Shown here one piece after another: positions 1 to 11,339 of a stretch of DNA of 64,000 bases. Positions within the stretch are counted from its first letter, which is position 1. Each line of letters opens with the position of its first letter. The DNA is from Gavia stellata (taxonomy: Eukaryota > Chordata > Aves > Gaviiformes > Gaviidae). The stretch lies in assembly GCF_030936135.1 (NCBI RefSeq), contig NC_082596.1, forward strand, positions 1,960,155 to 2,024,154. The letters are read 5' to 3'. The notes beneath the pieces are model-generated. The model was not told where the DNA came from. It ran no database searches and saw only the letters and a list, made by a program, of their open reading frames with translations. The position numbers and the translations under genes are program-made.

Positions 1-3000
1 TCCGAACCTTTCCCTTGGAGGCTATCCAGGGAGGTATGGAAATAGGAGCCCACTGCAGCAACAGAGTGCGAGGGAACAGCAGAGGACAACACATGGAGGG
101 GCAAGGAGGTGTGTCCCAGCGCTCTGTGTGTTGCTATTATTTTTTTTTAGTGGGGTCTGGGTGAGCTCCAGGGAGGAAAGGGGCTGAGAAACCACTGCCA
201 GGACAAGAAGATGCTACAGGTTGCAGAGTCCTGTGCAGCACCTTGCCACCAGCAATGTGCCTGTGACCCACGAGGGAGAGACAAGTCTCAAAAGACCTTG
301 CTCAGCCCTGGGTGCTCCCTTAGGTACACCAGCCCCAAAGCCCGTGGGCAGCCCAGGAGTCCTTGAGCCACCGGTGGATCCCATCTGCAGTGTGACACCC
401 CCGTCCCTCCCCAGCCCACCGATTTGCACCGCTCTTGATTGCATCCGCTGTGGTACTGGCTCATGTGAAATCCCATCTGCATCCCCATCGTCAGCCTCGG
501 TCATGTCCCGAGGCAGGAAGGAGGAGGGAAGCTCAGGGGCATCACATGCTGCAATCCCTCGCTGAAGCCCTGTCCCCAAATAAGTGCCTCCCGCTGGGAA
601 CCGGGATATTGCCCAGGGTTTTCTGGTACAGGGGAGGCTCTGGCATCCCCCCTGCCCGCCGGTGACGGATGTGCTCATCTGCTGGCGGCTTGTGCTGCTG
701 GTGGCTCCCCTCCTCGTGCTGGGGTGATAAATGGATTTACCCTGCATGAAATTGCTGGCAGCAGCTCGGCCGATCCATCAGCTGCTCCTTGCTCACCACT
801 TTTCAGTTCCCCAGGTGAGCTTGGTATCCAGAGCCTTTCCCTGGGGACAGAAAGCCTGGGAACAGGGACAGGAGGAGCTGGGGTCCCCGGGAGCAGGGAC
901 ATCCTGGTGGGGTTCACCCCATGGGCTCCCCAGGGTTTAGCATGTGGTTTCAGTGCTTTTAAACAAGTCAGAAAGCATCTTCACATCCATATTTTTAATT
1001 CCAGGTTTTTAATTTTAAACTCTACTGGGTATTATCCCAGTTAGGTCTTGTCCCTTGTCCCCTTGGGGAGCCTGATCTGGGGGGTCAGCTCTGCCCTCCA
1101 TCCCTGAGGCTGGCAGAGGGCTGGGGAGACAGACTGTGGGGTGGTGGAGAGAGGCAGTGGGGCTGGGGCAAGGTGACAGGTCGGGGATCACGCTGGGGAG
1201 CTGGTCCCTGCCTTGAGCCCATGCCTCTGCTTGGTAGAGCCCGAATCCACAGAGCCCGAGGATTAATGCTTGTCCTTGCATTTCTGATGGAAACCCATCT
1301 GCTCCAGAGGAGCCGGCTTGCCTGGTATTTTTCCCGCTGAAGCCTGGATGCTGGGACAGGGAAAATCCTCCTTGGGAGGATGCTGCAAGGTGATGGGGAA
1401 GGTGGTGTGGCTCCAGCCAAGCCTGGTCTTGGGTTGTCCTCATGGCATGGGGCAGCAGCTATGGATGTCAGTGCAGCATGGAGGTTGACCTAGATGTGGA
1501 TGGGGATGTTCACTCAAAGGAATAGAGAGGGTTGACAGCAGGGCTGAAACCTGCAGCCACAGCCAGGAGAAACATGAAATAAGTCAGGTTCTGCTAAATC
1601 GTGGATGGCCAAACCCCCAGCCAGGGCTTGAGGATATTATAAATGTCTCCACCAAGGGGATGGGCTGATTCATTTCCATCGGTTTCAGCTGAGCTGAAAC
1701 CTTTTCCCGTCTCCTCTCACCCTAGACATGCATTCAGATGCTGCCTGCCAGGGCTGGGAGCAGTTTCTTTCTCAGCTGGAGCAGCAGAAGGGAAGGAAGA
1801 GCAAGGACAGGACAAAAGAAAGATTACAGCTCATGGACCAGGATTGCACAAAGTCCCAGCTCAGCCGTGAGCAAAGACTCTCCTGTTCCCTGCAGGTGAG
1901 GTTTAAGAGACTAACTGGGCTGCTCTGACAGCTCACAGGGAGCATCCTGGTGCCTCAGCAAGGGTGTCCCTGGTGGGGGTCCCCCAGGGTGCTGCACCCA
2001 CGCAAGCATTGCTCTTTGCCATCGTAGCACAGTGTTGGGGCTCAATCAATATCTCTGGAAATAAAGAGCCGCAGCAACAGCATCGGCGTGGGCTTGGGCA
2101 GGGTAATGGATGGGAAAAGCCAGTTCACCGAGAGGAAAGGAAAAAAAAAAGAAAGAAAAAATCAATGGGCAGGATTGAGATGACATCATATCACCATTAT
2201 TATATCATCAGCCGCGCGCTGCTGATTTATCGCTCGGGTAATCACTCTCCTTCCGCACCCGCTGGCCTCGGCTCGGCGTCTCCTGCCCCACTTACACCAG
2301 AGCTCTCAAAAAGCAGCTCTTGGGTTAAAAAGCAGAGACTGGGGCCATAATGGCCCCGTGACATTCCTCTGTCCGCCTCATCCTCTGCAGGTGTCCCCAG
2401 AGGGATTTGGGGAAAACAACACTGCTGGTTCTTCACTATTTGCCTTTTCGCCAGGGCACGCTGGTGCATCCTTTGGGGGTGAGCCTTTGCTCGAAGGCTT
2501 CCTGAGCCTGTGCTAATCTCTTCACTCTAATCATGTTTTCATTGTTTGCCTTTCTTTCTGCGGAGGGAAACACGGAAAGGAGAGCCCAGTCCCCTTTGAA
2601 AGGCCAGATCCTTGGTGGGGGGGTGATCAGAAACCTTTCAAATCTTCTGATGCATCATCTGTTATACCTGTCCTGGTACCAGGATAGAAATTCAGCTTAT
2701 TGACTTTCCCAGCCTCCTTTTCCATCCCTTTCTGTTGAGTTTTGGTGGAGGTAACATCAGCACAGCACAATACCTGCAGCCTTTCACTGTGAATACAGAA
2801 GGGAAAAGGCCACAGTGAAGATGCCACCTCCAGCTACACTTTTCTCTTAAATCACAGAAATAATCATGTTGGCCTCAATCTGATTTAAATAAAAGACCAA
2901 AAAAAAAGTCAGGAGAAAGTAAACACACCCCAAATGGGGTAATTAAGAAGTTCAAGTCTCTGTAGAAACATTAGCATAGTAGCATTACACATGTATGGCA

Positions 3001-3845
3001 ATTTTTAATGGCTGTTCAAGCAATTTAATATGCACTTTAATATATCTGTGTTCTCCACAATACGGGGCCTGGGCAGGGAGGCTGGTTTCGGCTCAGCAAG
3101 GATTAAATGATTTGGTTATATCGCATAAGCAGCTGAGGAAGCGCTACCTCCCAGCCCTTAACCTGGTGATTAGAGAAGATAAGGGGCAGCAGCAGACCCA
3201 GCCCAGCCAGATGACCCCACGTGCCTCAGTTTCCCCTCTCTGTCAACCAGACTGCTCCATAGAAGCAACAACATGAGAGATTTGGGGGCCTCATCCGGAT
3301 GGCCAAGACAACTAGACATGGGAAAAGCCAAATTTTCATGCAGGGCTAAACTGAGTCGAAGCAACGTACCGCTCCAGGGTCCTTGCAAGCCACGTAACCC
3401 TCCTCCCTGTTTTTCACAGAGCCCAGAAGCACCCTCCCAGCCTGCCCAGCTGTTCCCAATTTGGGGACAGGCACTGAACCCACCAACCCTCCCAGTCCTG
3501 TCACCTGCTAATAATTTTTGAGCTTTGCCAGGCAGTGACTCACTGGTTTTGCTCACATCCCACTACAGCCTTGCTGCAGCCATCGCTTTCCCTCTGCTGC
3601 TAATTTTTGTTGCCTTGTTAACAGTAAAAAGAAAACTGTGGCAATCATGTTCAGTTTGGCAGGACTGATTCCCCGCGAAGCGCCTTGGCCTTTTTGATTT
3701 CTGTGGTCCTGCCATGGGAACAATCTCCCCTGCCTCTCTGTTAAACCCAAGTTTGTTATCTGAGCCCCGAAGCTCAGCACTTCAAGGCTGCAGTGGTGTT
3801 GAGGCTGCACAATCTCGTTGCACCTGACTCCCTCCCAGGCTGTGC
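1..3845. other. intergenic, no gene recognised
   Basis: No reading frame here resembles a known protein, and no RNA gene or transposon end is recognisable. The sequence is moderately GC-rich single-copy DNA. One stretch (1726-1895) has exon-like borders and is listed separately. An AT-rich block near 2170-2250 with repeated ATCA/ATTA words could be regulatory. By human synteny this would lie between the 3' ends of RHPN1 and MAFA, but MAFA itself is not seen. Confidence 0.6.
1726..1895 (+). other. possible orphan exon
   Basis: A pyrimidine-rich tract ending in CCCTAG precedes 1726, and a good donor (CTGCAG then GTGAGG) follows 1895. Between them one frame is open and polar, with many Gln, Lys and Glu (for example LEQQKGRKSKDRTKERLQ). 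I do not recognise a family and found no neighbouring exon that joins it in phase. It could be an exon of a noncoding transcript or chance. Confidence 0.22.
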
Positions 3846-4345
3846 AGCATCCAGATGTGCAGGGCTCAGCATTCAGCTGTGCTGGATTTGGTATCCAGCT
3901 GTGTGAGGCTCCAGCTCCCTATGCAGAGCTCAGTATCCAGCTGTGCAGGATTCAGTATCCACCTGTGCAAGGCTCCTGATTCCTGTATAGGACTCGGCAC
4001 CAGCCCACACAGAGCTCAGCACCAGGCTGAGCAGCATCCAGATGTGCAGAGCTCAGCATCCAGATGTGCTGGATTCACTATCCAGCTGCACCAGGCTCCT
4101 CACACCTGTGTAAGACTCAGCACCAGCACATGCACAGCTCACAATCAGGCCTCACAACATCCAGATGTGCAGAGCTCAGCATCCAGCCGTGCCAGAGTCA
4201 TATCCAGCTGTGCAAGGCTCCTCATCCTTGTGTAGGACACACCACCAGCCTAGCACAGCTCAGCATCCAGCTGTGCAGAGCATCAGGGCACAGAATGCAG
4301 CTTGCAGGATTCAGCATCCAGCTGTGCAGGGCTCAGGACTGGGCT
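3846..4345. repeat. minisatellite, unit about 20-22 bp
   Basis: Degenerate tandem copies of a unit like AGCTCAGCATCCAGATGTGC run across this stretch, with many copies carrying CAGCTGTGC instead. Copies differ by substitutions and small indels, so the array is old or loosely maintained. The frames through it on the plus strand are open only because the unit lacks stop codons. Confidence 0.8.
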
Positions 4346-4983
4346 GTCCTGGGGCATCCTGGTCATGCAGGAGAACGGGCTTGGACATACACTGGACATC
4401 CCCAGCAAGACAGGAATCCAGGGAGAGGCAGAGACGATTCACAGCCAGCAGCTGACAGCAGGGATTTGCTCCAGGAAAAGGGGAGGGAAAGTTTTGACAG
4501 AATGGAAATGCTTCATCACTGGGATATCATCAGGCTGAGATCTTTGCTCGGGGAAAATTTTTTTAACAAAATATTTCCAGTGAGCATTTCCTTGTCTGAA
4601 TGAGTTACCTGCATGTTATGGGGGGTTGCAGTTTGGTTTTCTTTCAAAAAGTTGAGGATCTTATTTTTCTGGATATTATGGCATGAGAGGTGCTGCACAT
4701 CAATGTACTCATTGACCCTGGCTGCAGCATCCATGTGTCTCCTCTTGGCACCTTGCAGCATCGTCAAGGGGGTAATGAGGGACGCAGGGAGGCAGAACGG
4801 ACCTTTGAGACCCCGCCAACTTGCTTCCTGGGTGCCGGCAGCCTGGACCGTGCTCCTTGGCTGAGCTGGTGGCCGGAGGTGGCATATGCCACCACCCTGC
4901 CCTGCCTCATGGCTCTGAAGGCAGCAATTTCCCCGGGGCTTGGCAGAGCAAGGTTACGGACTCTCTGATTTTTAATTAATGCG

Positions 4984-4996
4984 ATTGACTCAGTGC
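4984..4996. promoter_or_regulatory. AP-1 / half-Maf site
   Basis: Contains TGACTCA (4986-4992) followed by GTGC, a perfect AP-1 core and one partial Maf-recognition arm, within an AT-rich block that also has TTAATTAATGCG just upstream. Function is inferred from the motif only. Confidence 0.35.
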
Positions 4997-5150
4997 GTGT
5001 TGGGAAAGGGGAGGGCCGGGGACGGGAAATTGTCCCTTCGAGGGACAAACCCTGACAACCTTGTCATCCCCAATTAGTGGGTAATTACCTCAATGACGTA
5101 CATCTTTATTAATCCAATTAATAGAGCGGGTGGCGTGACCTCGGCAGATC

Positions 5151-5163
5151 TGCTGACTCAGGG
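5151..5163. promoter_or_regulatory. Maf recognition element-like site
   Basis: TGCTGACTCAGGG matches 11 of 13 positions of the T-MARE consensus TGCTGACTCAGCA. It lies about 165 bp from the AP-1 core at 4986. A Maf site is notable because MAFA is the expected neighbour in this syntenic block. Binding is not shown by sequence. Confidence 0.4.
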
Positions 5164-5595
5164 TGATGCTCGCCAGGAGGGGATGTGGGAGGGGTGGAGG
5201 AAGGAGTGAATTCCTCCTCTCCCAACGCCTCTTCTTCATCACTAATTAGAGTGGCTGTTTGCGAGTCCACGTGCTGCCATGGTTCGAGCAGACAGGGATG
5301 TCTCCCAGCCTGATCCCAACTCCTTTCCTCTTTCGTTCCTCCTTTCCCTACCTGCCATCCATCTGCCTTCTTGTCTGTTTGTCCCCTTATTCATCCACCT
5401 TCCAACAGACACCTCTCCAGGGAGAAATAACCCTATCACAGGGCATCTAGCTCCAAAACAGTGGTGATCCAGGACATGGGGATGTCTCCCAGCCTGGAGT
5501 GTTGGGCTCATCCCCGGTGACTTCTATAAAGAGCTGCGAAGCTCTCAATGCACAAAGCTTCCCTGGAAGGAGAAAAGCTTAGTGCTGGATCACAG

Positions 5596-5905
5596 GATAG
5601 ATGGAGAGCTAGATGGATGGACAGATGAATCAATGGAAGGATAGAGAGGTGGATAGATATATAGATAGACTGATAGGTAGGTAGATAGATGGATAGATGG
5701 ATGGGTAGATAGGTGGATAGATGGGATGGTAGTTAGATGAATGGATAGGTGGATGGAGAGATAGATAGATGGATAGACAGGCTGATGGATGGGTAGATGG
5801 ATGGATAGATAGATGAGTAAATAGGTAGGTAGATAGACTGATAGAGGTAAATGAATAGATGGATGGATGGATGGGTGGATGAATGGATATTGATGGGGCT
5901 GAGGC
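5596..5905. repeat. GATA/GGAT-type tetranucleotide microsatellite
   Basis: An imperfect run of GATA, GATG and GGTA-type tetranucleotides about 310 bp long. On the minus strand it gives a spurious Ser/Ile/His/Pro-rich open frame. Confidence 0.9.
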
Positions 5906-7122
5906 AAATAGATTGATGATGCTGATGTGTATGTGTGTCTATGTCTGTGGGACCAGGTGTCTAGGAACCTATGGCAATAGCTGGACAGACTGATGGGTGA
6001 CTGGAGGGCCACGTGCAGGTCAGATGGGTGGGGAGACAGTCAGATCAATCGCCCAGGCCATACCTCCGACGAGGCCACCATGGAGCGCGGGCAGCCGATG
6101 CTGCCCATTATGGATGGTGGTGCCGCTGGCACATGCTGATGGGCTTTGTGGACCATAGCTGCTTGTCCTGGCCGATTGTAAAGGGGACACCTCTGCAAAG
6201 CCAGAGGGGATGCATTACAAATGGGGATGCTCCCCTCCCATGCAAGGGACAGTCCCAAGGGGCTGGTGGCGTCTCCTAGGGAGGGAACCTTCTGAAGGTC
6301 TCACATCCCCAGGGCCACCAGCTGGGGTGGGATTTGCTGCTGGGCACTAACCAGGCAGGGCAGGAGCTGGGGAAGGTGGAGAGAGCTCTTTTTTTTTTCA
6401 TAGCTCTCTTGTGGAGCGACCTCTCCTCTGTCTTTCCCCACAGATGGAGCCTCAATTAAATTCGGAAATACATTTTTTAATAGGACTTTCACCTCAGCTC
6501 CCTCCCGGGCTATTAAAGCCATTATGGCAGAGTTAAGTAAAGAACTAGCAGCCAGGCAATAAGCTTGAGAGCCTCTGTTGCTGTCATCATATGTTTATGG
6601 CCCAGGCAATGTTTGCTTTATTAAAGATTCAGGAGACATTTCCGAACGGCTCAGTTTTGTCCTTCCCATTAAAGACCCGGCCCTGGCAATGGAGGCCCTT
6701 CGTGAGTGCAGGGAAAAAGAGGAGACCGCTCCGGAGATGAGAAAAAAAATAGGATGAGCTTGTTGGGAGAGTCTGGGGGCATTGCAGGAGTCACTCCATG
6801 GCAGGAGAGAAAGAGGGAAGAGGCAGAGAAGGGAGATGAACCCCACAGCACTGCTTTGCATTTATTGCCCCTTGGGTGCTGCAGAGAAGCACCCCTCCAT
6901 ATGCTGCAGGGTTTATTTGCCCCTGGTCCCCAGGAGCTGAGTGGGAGCCACAGCTCCCGGAGGGTCATGCAGGCTGCTGGCTTGGCTCAATGCAAGGGCA
7001 CATCCCTGCCTGGCCCAGCCGCTGCATCCAGCCATGGAGAGGGAGGTCACACTAGCTGGGCTTGGTCCGAGCCATGAGGGATCCCCACTGAGTACTGGGA
7101 CCCTGAAAGCCCCCTTTCCTCA
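5906..7122. other. intergenic, possible conserved-type element at 6440-6690
   Basis: No gene is seen. From about 6440 to 6690 the sequence turns AT-rich, with words such as CAATTAAATTCGG, ATTAAAGCCATTATGG and TTTATTAAAGATTC. This unbroken complex sequence is the texture often seen in vertebrate conserved noncoding elements. Conservation cannot be tested from one genome. Confidence 0.35.
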
Positions 7123-7499
7123 CAGCATGACCCCCTTGCTCCATAGCATGACCCCCATTGCCCCATAGCATGACCCTCTTGACCCGTAGCATGTCTACCT
7201 TGCTCCATAGTATGACCCTCTTGCTCCATAGCACAATGTCCTTGACCCACAGCATGACCCTCTTGCTCAATAGTGTTACCCCCTTGTGCTATAGCATGAG
7301 GTCCTTGCCCAATAGCATGGCCCCCTTGCTCCATAGCATAACACACTTGCCTCCTAGCATGAGCCTCTTGCCCCACAGCATGACCCTCCTTCATCACAAT
7401 ATGACCTCCTTGCCCCATAGCATGTCCACCTTGCTCCATAACATGACCTTCCTTCATCACAGCATGATCTCCTTGCCCCATAGCATGTCTGTCTTGACC
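7123..7499. repeat. minisatellite, unit about 21 bp, about 18 copies
   Basis: Units of the form CATAGCATGACCCCCTTGCTC follow one another with few indels. Because the period is close to 21 nt (seven codons), several frames stay open on both strands and spell seven-residue repeats such as GHAMEQG. This is a repeat and not a protein gene. Confidence 0.88.
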
Positions 7500-10400
7500 T
7501 CATTGCTTGGTGTAGACCCAGACTGTTCTCCCAGTGCATCCTGCAGCATGTGAAAGCCCCACATCCCTGGTCTGGCCTCAGTCTCCTATGCCAGTGGAGT
7601 TTGTACTGCAGTGGAAACTTGCCCGTCTCATGTTGCTGCTATTGCAAAGAAATGGTCAGAGGCAGCTCTTCATATGGGGATGCAAATCCTGAAGCGAGGC
7701 AGCTTTGTACTCGGTCTAGGGTAAAAATTTTGCAGACTAAAACAAGGAAGGGGGGGTTGTGCGAAAGCTACTAGCTTAGAAAAAGTGACCCATAACGCCT
7801 CAGGACATGTTCTGGGGATGAATCCAGTAGAGGACCAGCATCCTCCCCCATCCTCCTTTGGACTACAGAGTGCAGACCCTTCAGAAACACTCATTCCCCA
7901 CAGAAAACAGGGCACAAGGGATCAAAGGAGGTCCCCTTTCCACCCCTGCCCCGCTGCCAAACCAGGTCCACCCTGGGCCAGGTCTAACCCACTCCCACAC
8001 TTCCCATTGCTCCCATGCATGGGAAGGCAGCTGAGCACTCCCCAGGGACCAACCTCAGCCACCACTTTTGTCCCTGGTAGGAAGCAGCTGAGGATGACAG
8101 GCCCTGGGGACAGGCAGGTGCCTGGCAGGTCCCTGCTCGTGGCAGATCACCTTCCCTCCTCCACCAGCAAGAAGACTTGCTGTTGGGCAGCATCGAGGCA
8201 ATCACTAGAGCAAGAGCTGATTTGGGTGCGAGCATGCAGATCGGTTTGCACAGTCATGTGCATGGAGCTACATGCATGGGGGTATGTGATGATTCGGGAC
8301 TCAAGCACCATCCCACCCTGTGCTGGGGTGGCTTGGGGTGACGAAGGGGTGGCCGAACTTCGGGGAGCAGGACTCAGCATGTACCAACTCTGCCCTCTAG
8401 TGCAACGCTGCCAACTTACATCTCCACCAGCTCCTGAACCTGCTGGTTTCTCCCCTGCAGCCCCCAGCACCTTGACCTGAAGCCCAGCCTTGACCCACCC
8501 AACTCTGCTGCCCTCGTAGCTTCACACCCCTCCGGCACAGCCCCTCTCTTGTGGCCTCATGTCTGATGAGCCTCCCAGCACTGTTTGCTGCCACGCAGGA
8601 GGGCTTTAGCTTCTCCGAGCTTCTGGGGAGCCAGGGCCAATAGAGCACCTTGCAAATCTCAAAGAGCACCTTGGCAAAGCTTTTAGGATCAGCCCAGGGG
8701 AACAACCACCCCATTGCAGCCCCTGTGGGGCCCAAGGGCCAGCTTGTAGGAGCAGGATGGGTGCTCCCAGTGCTCCCAGCAAATTTTCACCCCTTCCTTT
8801 ACGGGGTGGATAGAGCTTGCTGTGAGCTCAGGGTGCTGTACCCCAGATGATGCTGCAACGCAACGCTTGGCTTTATTTCTTGCACACTTCCCCCCTAAGG
8901 ACCTTGCCGGATATATGATTTAAAACTACTTTTTATGCCATGCTTTGCAATGCATTGGTCTCCAAAACACCCCGGGGACACCTCTACTCACCCTTGGGTG
9001 GCAGCATGGGTCAAGGGGTGCCAGCCTCGCTGGGCAGATGCAGGGTGCTGGTGCTGCGATGAGTGGGTGCATCGGACAGGGTGCTGCTGCCCTCCAGTGG
9101 GCTCAGGCTGGAAAGGAGGGTGGCAGTGGGCACCCTGCGCTGCACCAAGCACATAGGTGCTCGGGAGGGCCAAGATGGGACGTGGGGCTGAGGATGACAC
9201 CTTCCAAGGAATGGAGTGAGCACTGGACAAGGGACCAAGTGGGCACAGGATCGCTCCCATTCCTGGGAGCTGGAGAAAGCCTGCTCTGCCCCATCCTTCT
9301 CCCGAGACAATCCCACTGTTCTGCTCCTGGCCCAGGACCATTTGAAAGCAGCACCAGGTGCTGCTCAAGGGCCTGATTCCACTAACAAATTGCAAATTCA
9401 GTGGAGCAAGCACCTTGCACAGGGGCAGTGTCCCAGCACCAAACCATGCCGGGGCTGGGGGCCATCAGCCCAGTAGCTGATTTCCTTCTGTTGTCCCCAG
9501 GGTCAAGCAGGAGCATTAATTTGTAGCCGGTGACAGCTCCAGCGGAGCCATTATGGGTTACAGTGCCAACGAGCCGTGAAGCGAGGAGGCAGGAGCACGG
9601 CCGCAGCTCCCGACGCTGCAGATACCTTCTCCTCTTCTATTAAGAGAGCCGTTGTGCACTTAATGGAGAGGAAAATCAAAACACCTTCCCACCACGCTGG
9701 AAGTGCTGATATATGGGCCGGGAGATTTTTATTATTGAGCGTGAAGCTCCAAGAGGAGGAAGATTCAACCTCAAAGGCAGGAAACTAGGCTGAACCCCTA
9801 TGGGTTTGCTGGGCTCTCCCTGATGGGGTTTTCCAGGATGGTGAGCACCACTGTTTTCTGTCTCAAGGGCCCTACAAATCAACAAGGGATAAACATAAAC
9901 CCTCTTTGCACCTCCTCTCTGGTCATAAGATGCTCCTACAAGTTGCATTAACTGGTACCAGCCCAGGATGCCCAGAGCAAGGAGCGTTGCACACGGCCTC
10001 AGTTCCTGAGCCCACCGGGAGCTCCTCTCCACAGGGACAGAGGTTGGAGAGACCTCAAGTTCTTCGTTACTGTAAAGCTATTTCTGCAAGGGTTCTTGCG
10101 CTTTCTACCCCTGTTGTCCTCCACCACCAGGATCCTACAGGACCCCTTAACTTCCAGGTCCAGATGGAAAAGACAAGCATGGAGAGATCCAGCAAGAAGG
10201 CAGGCAGCACCAGGCTTTTACTGATGGAGCACACATCTCATCTGAAAACACATCATCAGAGGGGGAGGCGATCCCGGCTATGGAGTCACGAGTTTCCCAC
10301 ATCCGCTGAATGTAGGTGGGAAAAGGGATCTACTGCACCAGAACAACTTACTGTGGGTGGCTTAAAAAAAACCTTGATAGGGCTTTGAGGTTGGTGCTGG

Positions 10401-11339
10401 GTACAGGAGGTCTGATGAAAGGAGAAATACCTTAAATTACAAAAATATGTCAAAAAAAAGTCAATGTTGTTTTAACCCTGGCTTGGTAGATGGGAGAAAA
10501 AGAGGCTCCCCACCACCCTTTTATATATTAACCCAATGTTGAAAGCACTGACCCTGGCTCATTCCCATCTAAGGGGGTTGGAACCCACCTCTGTGTCTCT
10601 GAAGAGGAGTTACTCTGTCCTTTAACCTCCAGTGGGGTGCACACTCCCTGAGCGAGGGACTGGTCTGGCTGCCAGGACCCACGGTCCAGCCCCAGAACCA
10701 TGGGCTTGGTCAACCTCCCGGGGTGGTGGGGAGGTGGGGGTCCAATGAAACACCCCAAGGGAAAATGGTGGTGGTAGTGGGAGTCCTACAGCAAGGCTTT
10801 GCTGTTTAAAACCTACCCATGAGCTCCTCCAGCATGAGTGATGCCTTCATTCCCATTGATGTGGTCTTCCAAAAACAAGGGTTTCCAACAAGGGTTTCCA
10901 AACCTCCCTTGGCAACCCAAAACCAGCAGATCAAAACATGCTGTGTGAAGCAAAGATGGCTTTCTTGAACAGTTTCCTTTTTTTTTTACAGAAGAAAAGC
11001 CCCCATGGGATCCAGCCTGAGCCCTGCTCCCCACCTCCCATGTTACTTCCATGAAATAACTCATGCGACAAAGCCACCAGCTCCCATTACACCATGCTGG
11101 AGATGGAGACAATGGCTCACCAAGAGCTGTTGGACCAATCCGGAGGCTTAGGAGCTTGGTTTACCTTGGATCAGGTCATACTAGAGCCAAATGATCTCTC
11201 CCAAGCTCAAGAGTTCCAGATTTATGTAGAAATGTCCCAAAACTGACCCATTCGGAAGCCCAACCACGGCTTGTTCCCCTCCACGGCTGGTGCACCCAGT
11301 CCACCTGTGATTCACAACAGAGATGCGCGCTATAAACTG
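7500..11339. other. intergenic, possible regulatory segment at 9485-9760
   Basis: No gene is seen. The part at about 9485-9760 combines AT-rich homeobox words (GAGCATTAATTTGTAGCC, GAGCCATTATGGGTTAC, TATTAAGAGAGCC, ATTTTTATTATTGAGCG) with unbroken complex sequence and no repeat, so it is a candidate enhancer. The remainder shows only short homopolymer runs. Confidence 0.35.

Larger units (their letters stand above)
4346..5595. other. intergenic, with a candidate regulatory segment
   Basis: No gene is seen. The part from about 4960 to 5260 is richer in AT and carries several homeobox-type ATTA/TAAT words (TTTTTAATTAATGCG, CAATTAGTGGGTAATTACC, TTATTAATCCAATTAATAG) together with two AP-1/Maf-type sites, listed separately. 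The rest shows nothing specific. Confidence 0.5.

Noticed and set aside
5590-6012. 140-residue Ser/Ile/His/Pro frame on the minus strand
   Set aside because: It is a translation of the tetranucleotide microsatellite.
7047-7553. Heptad-like repeats (GHAMEQG on minus, LLHSMTL on plus) that look like a repeat protein or a CRISPR-like array
   Set aside because: The period is simply the 21-bp minisatellite unit. Copies abut without unique spacers, so it is neither a protein gene nor CRISPR.
1-11339. MAFA coding sequence expected by synteny
   Set aside because: No basic leucine zipper or His/Gly-rich frame is present; it would have to lie left of the window.
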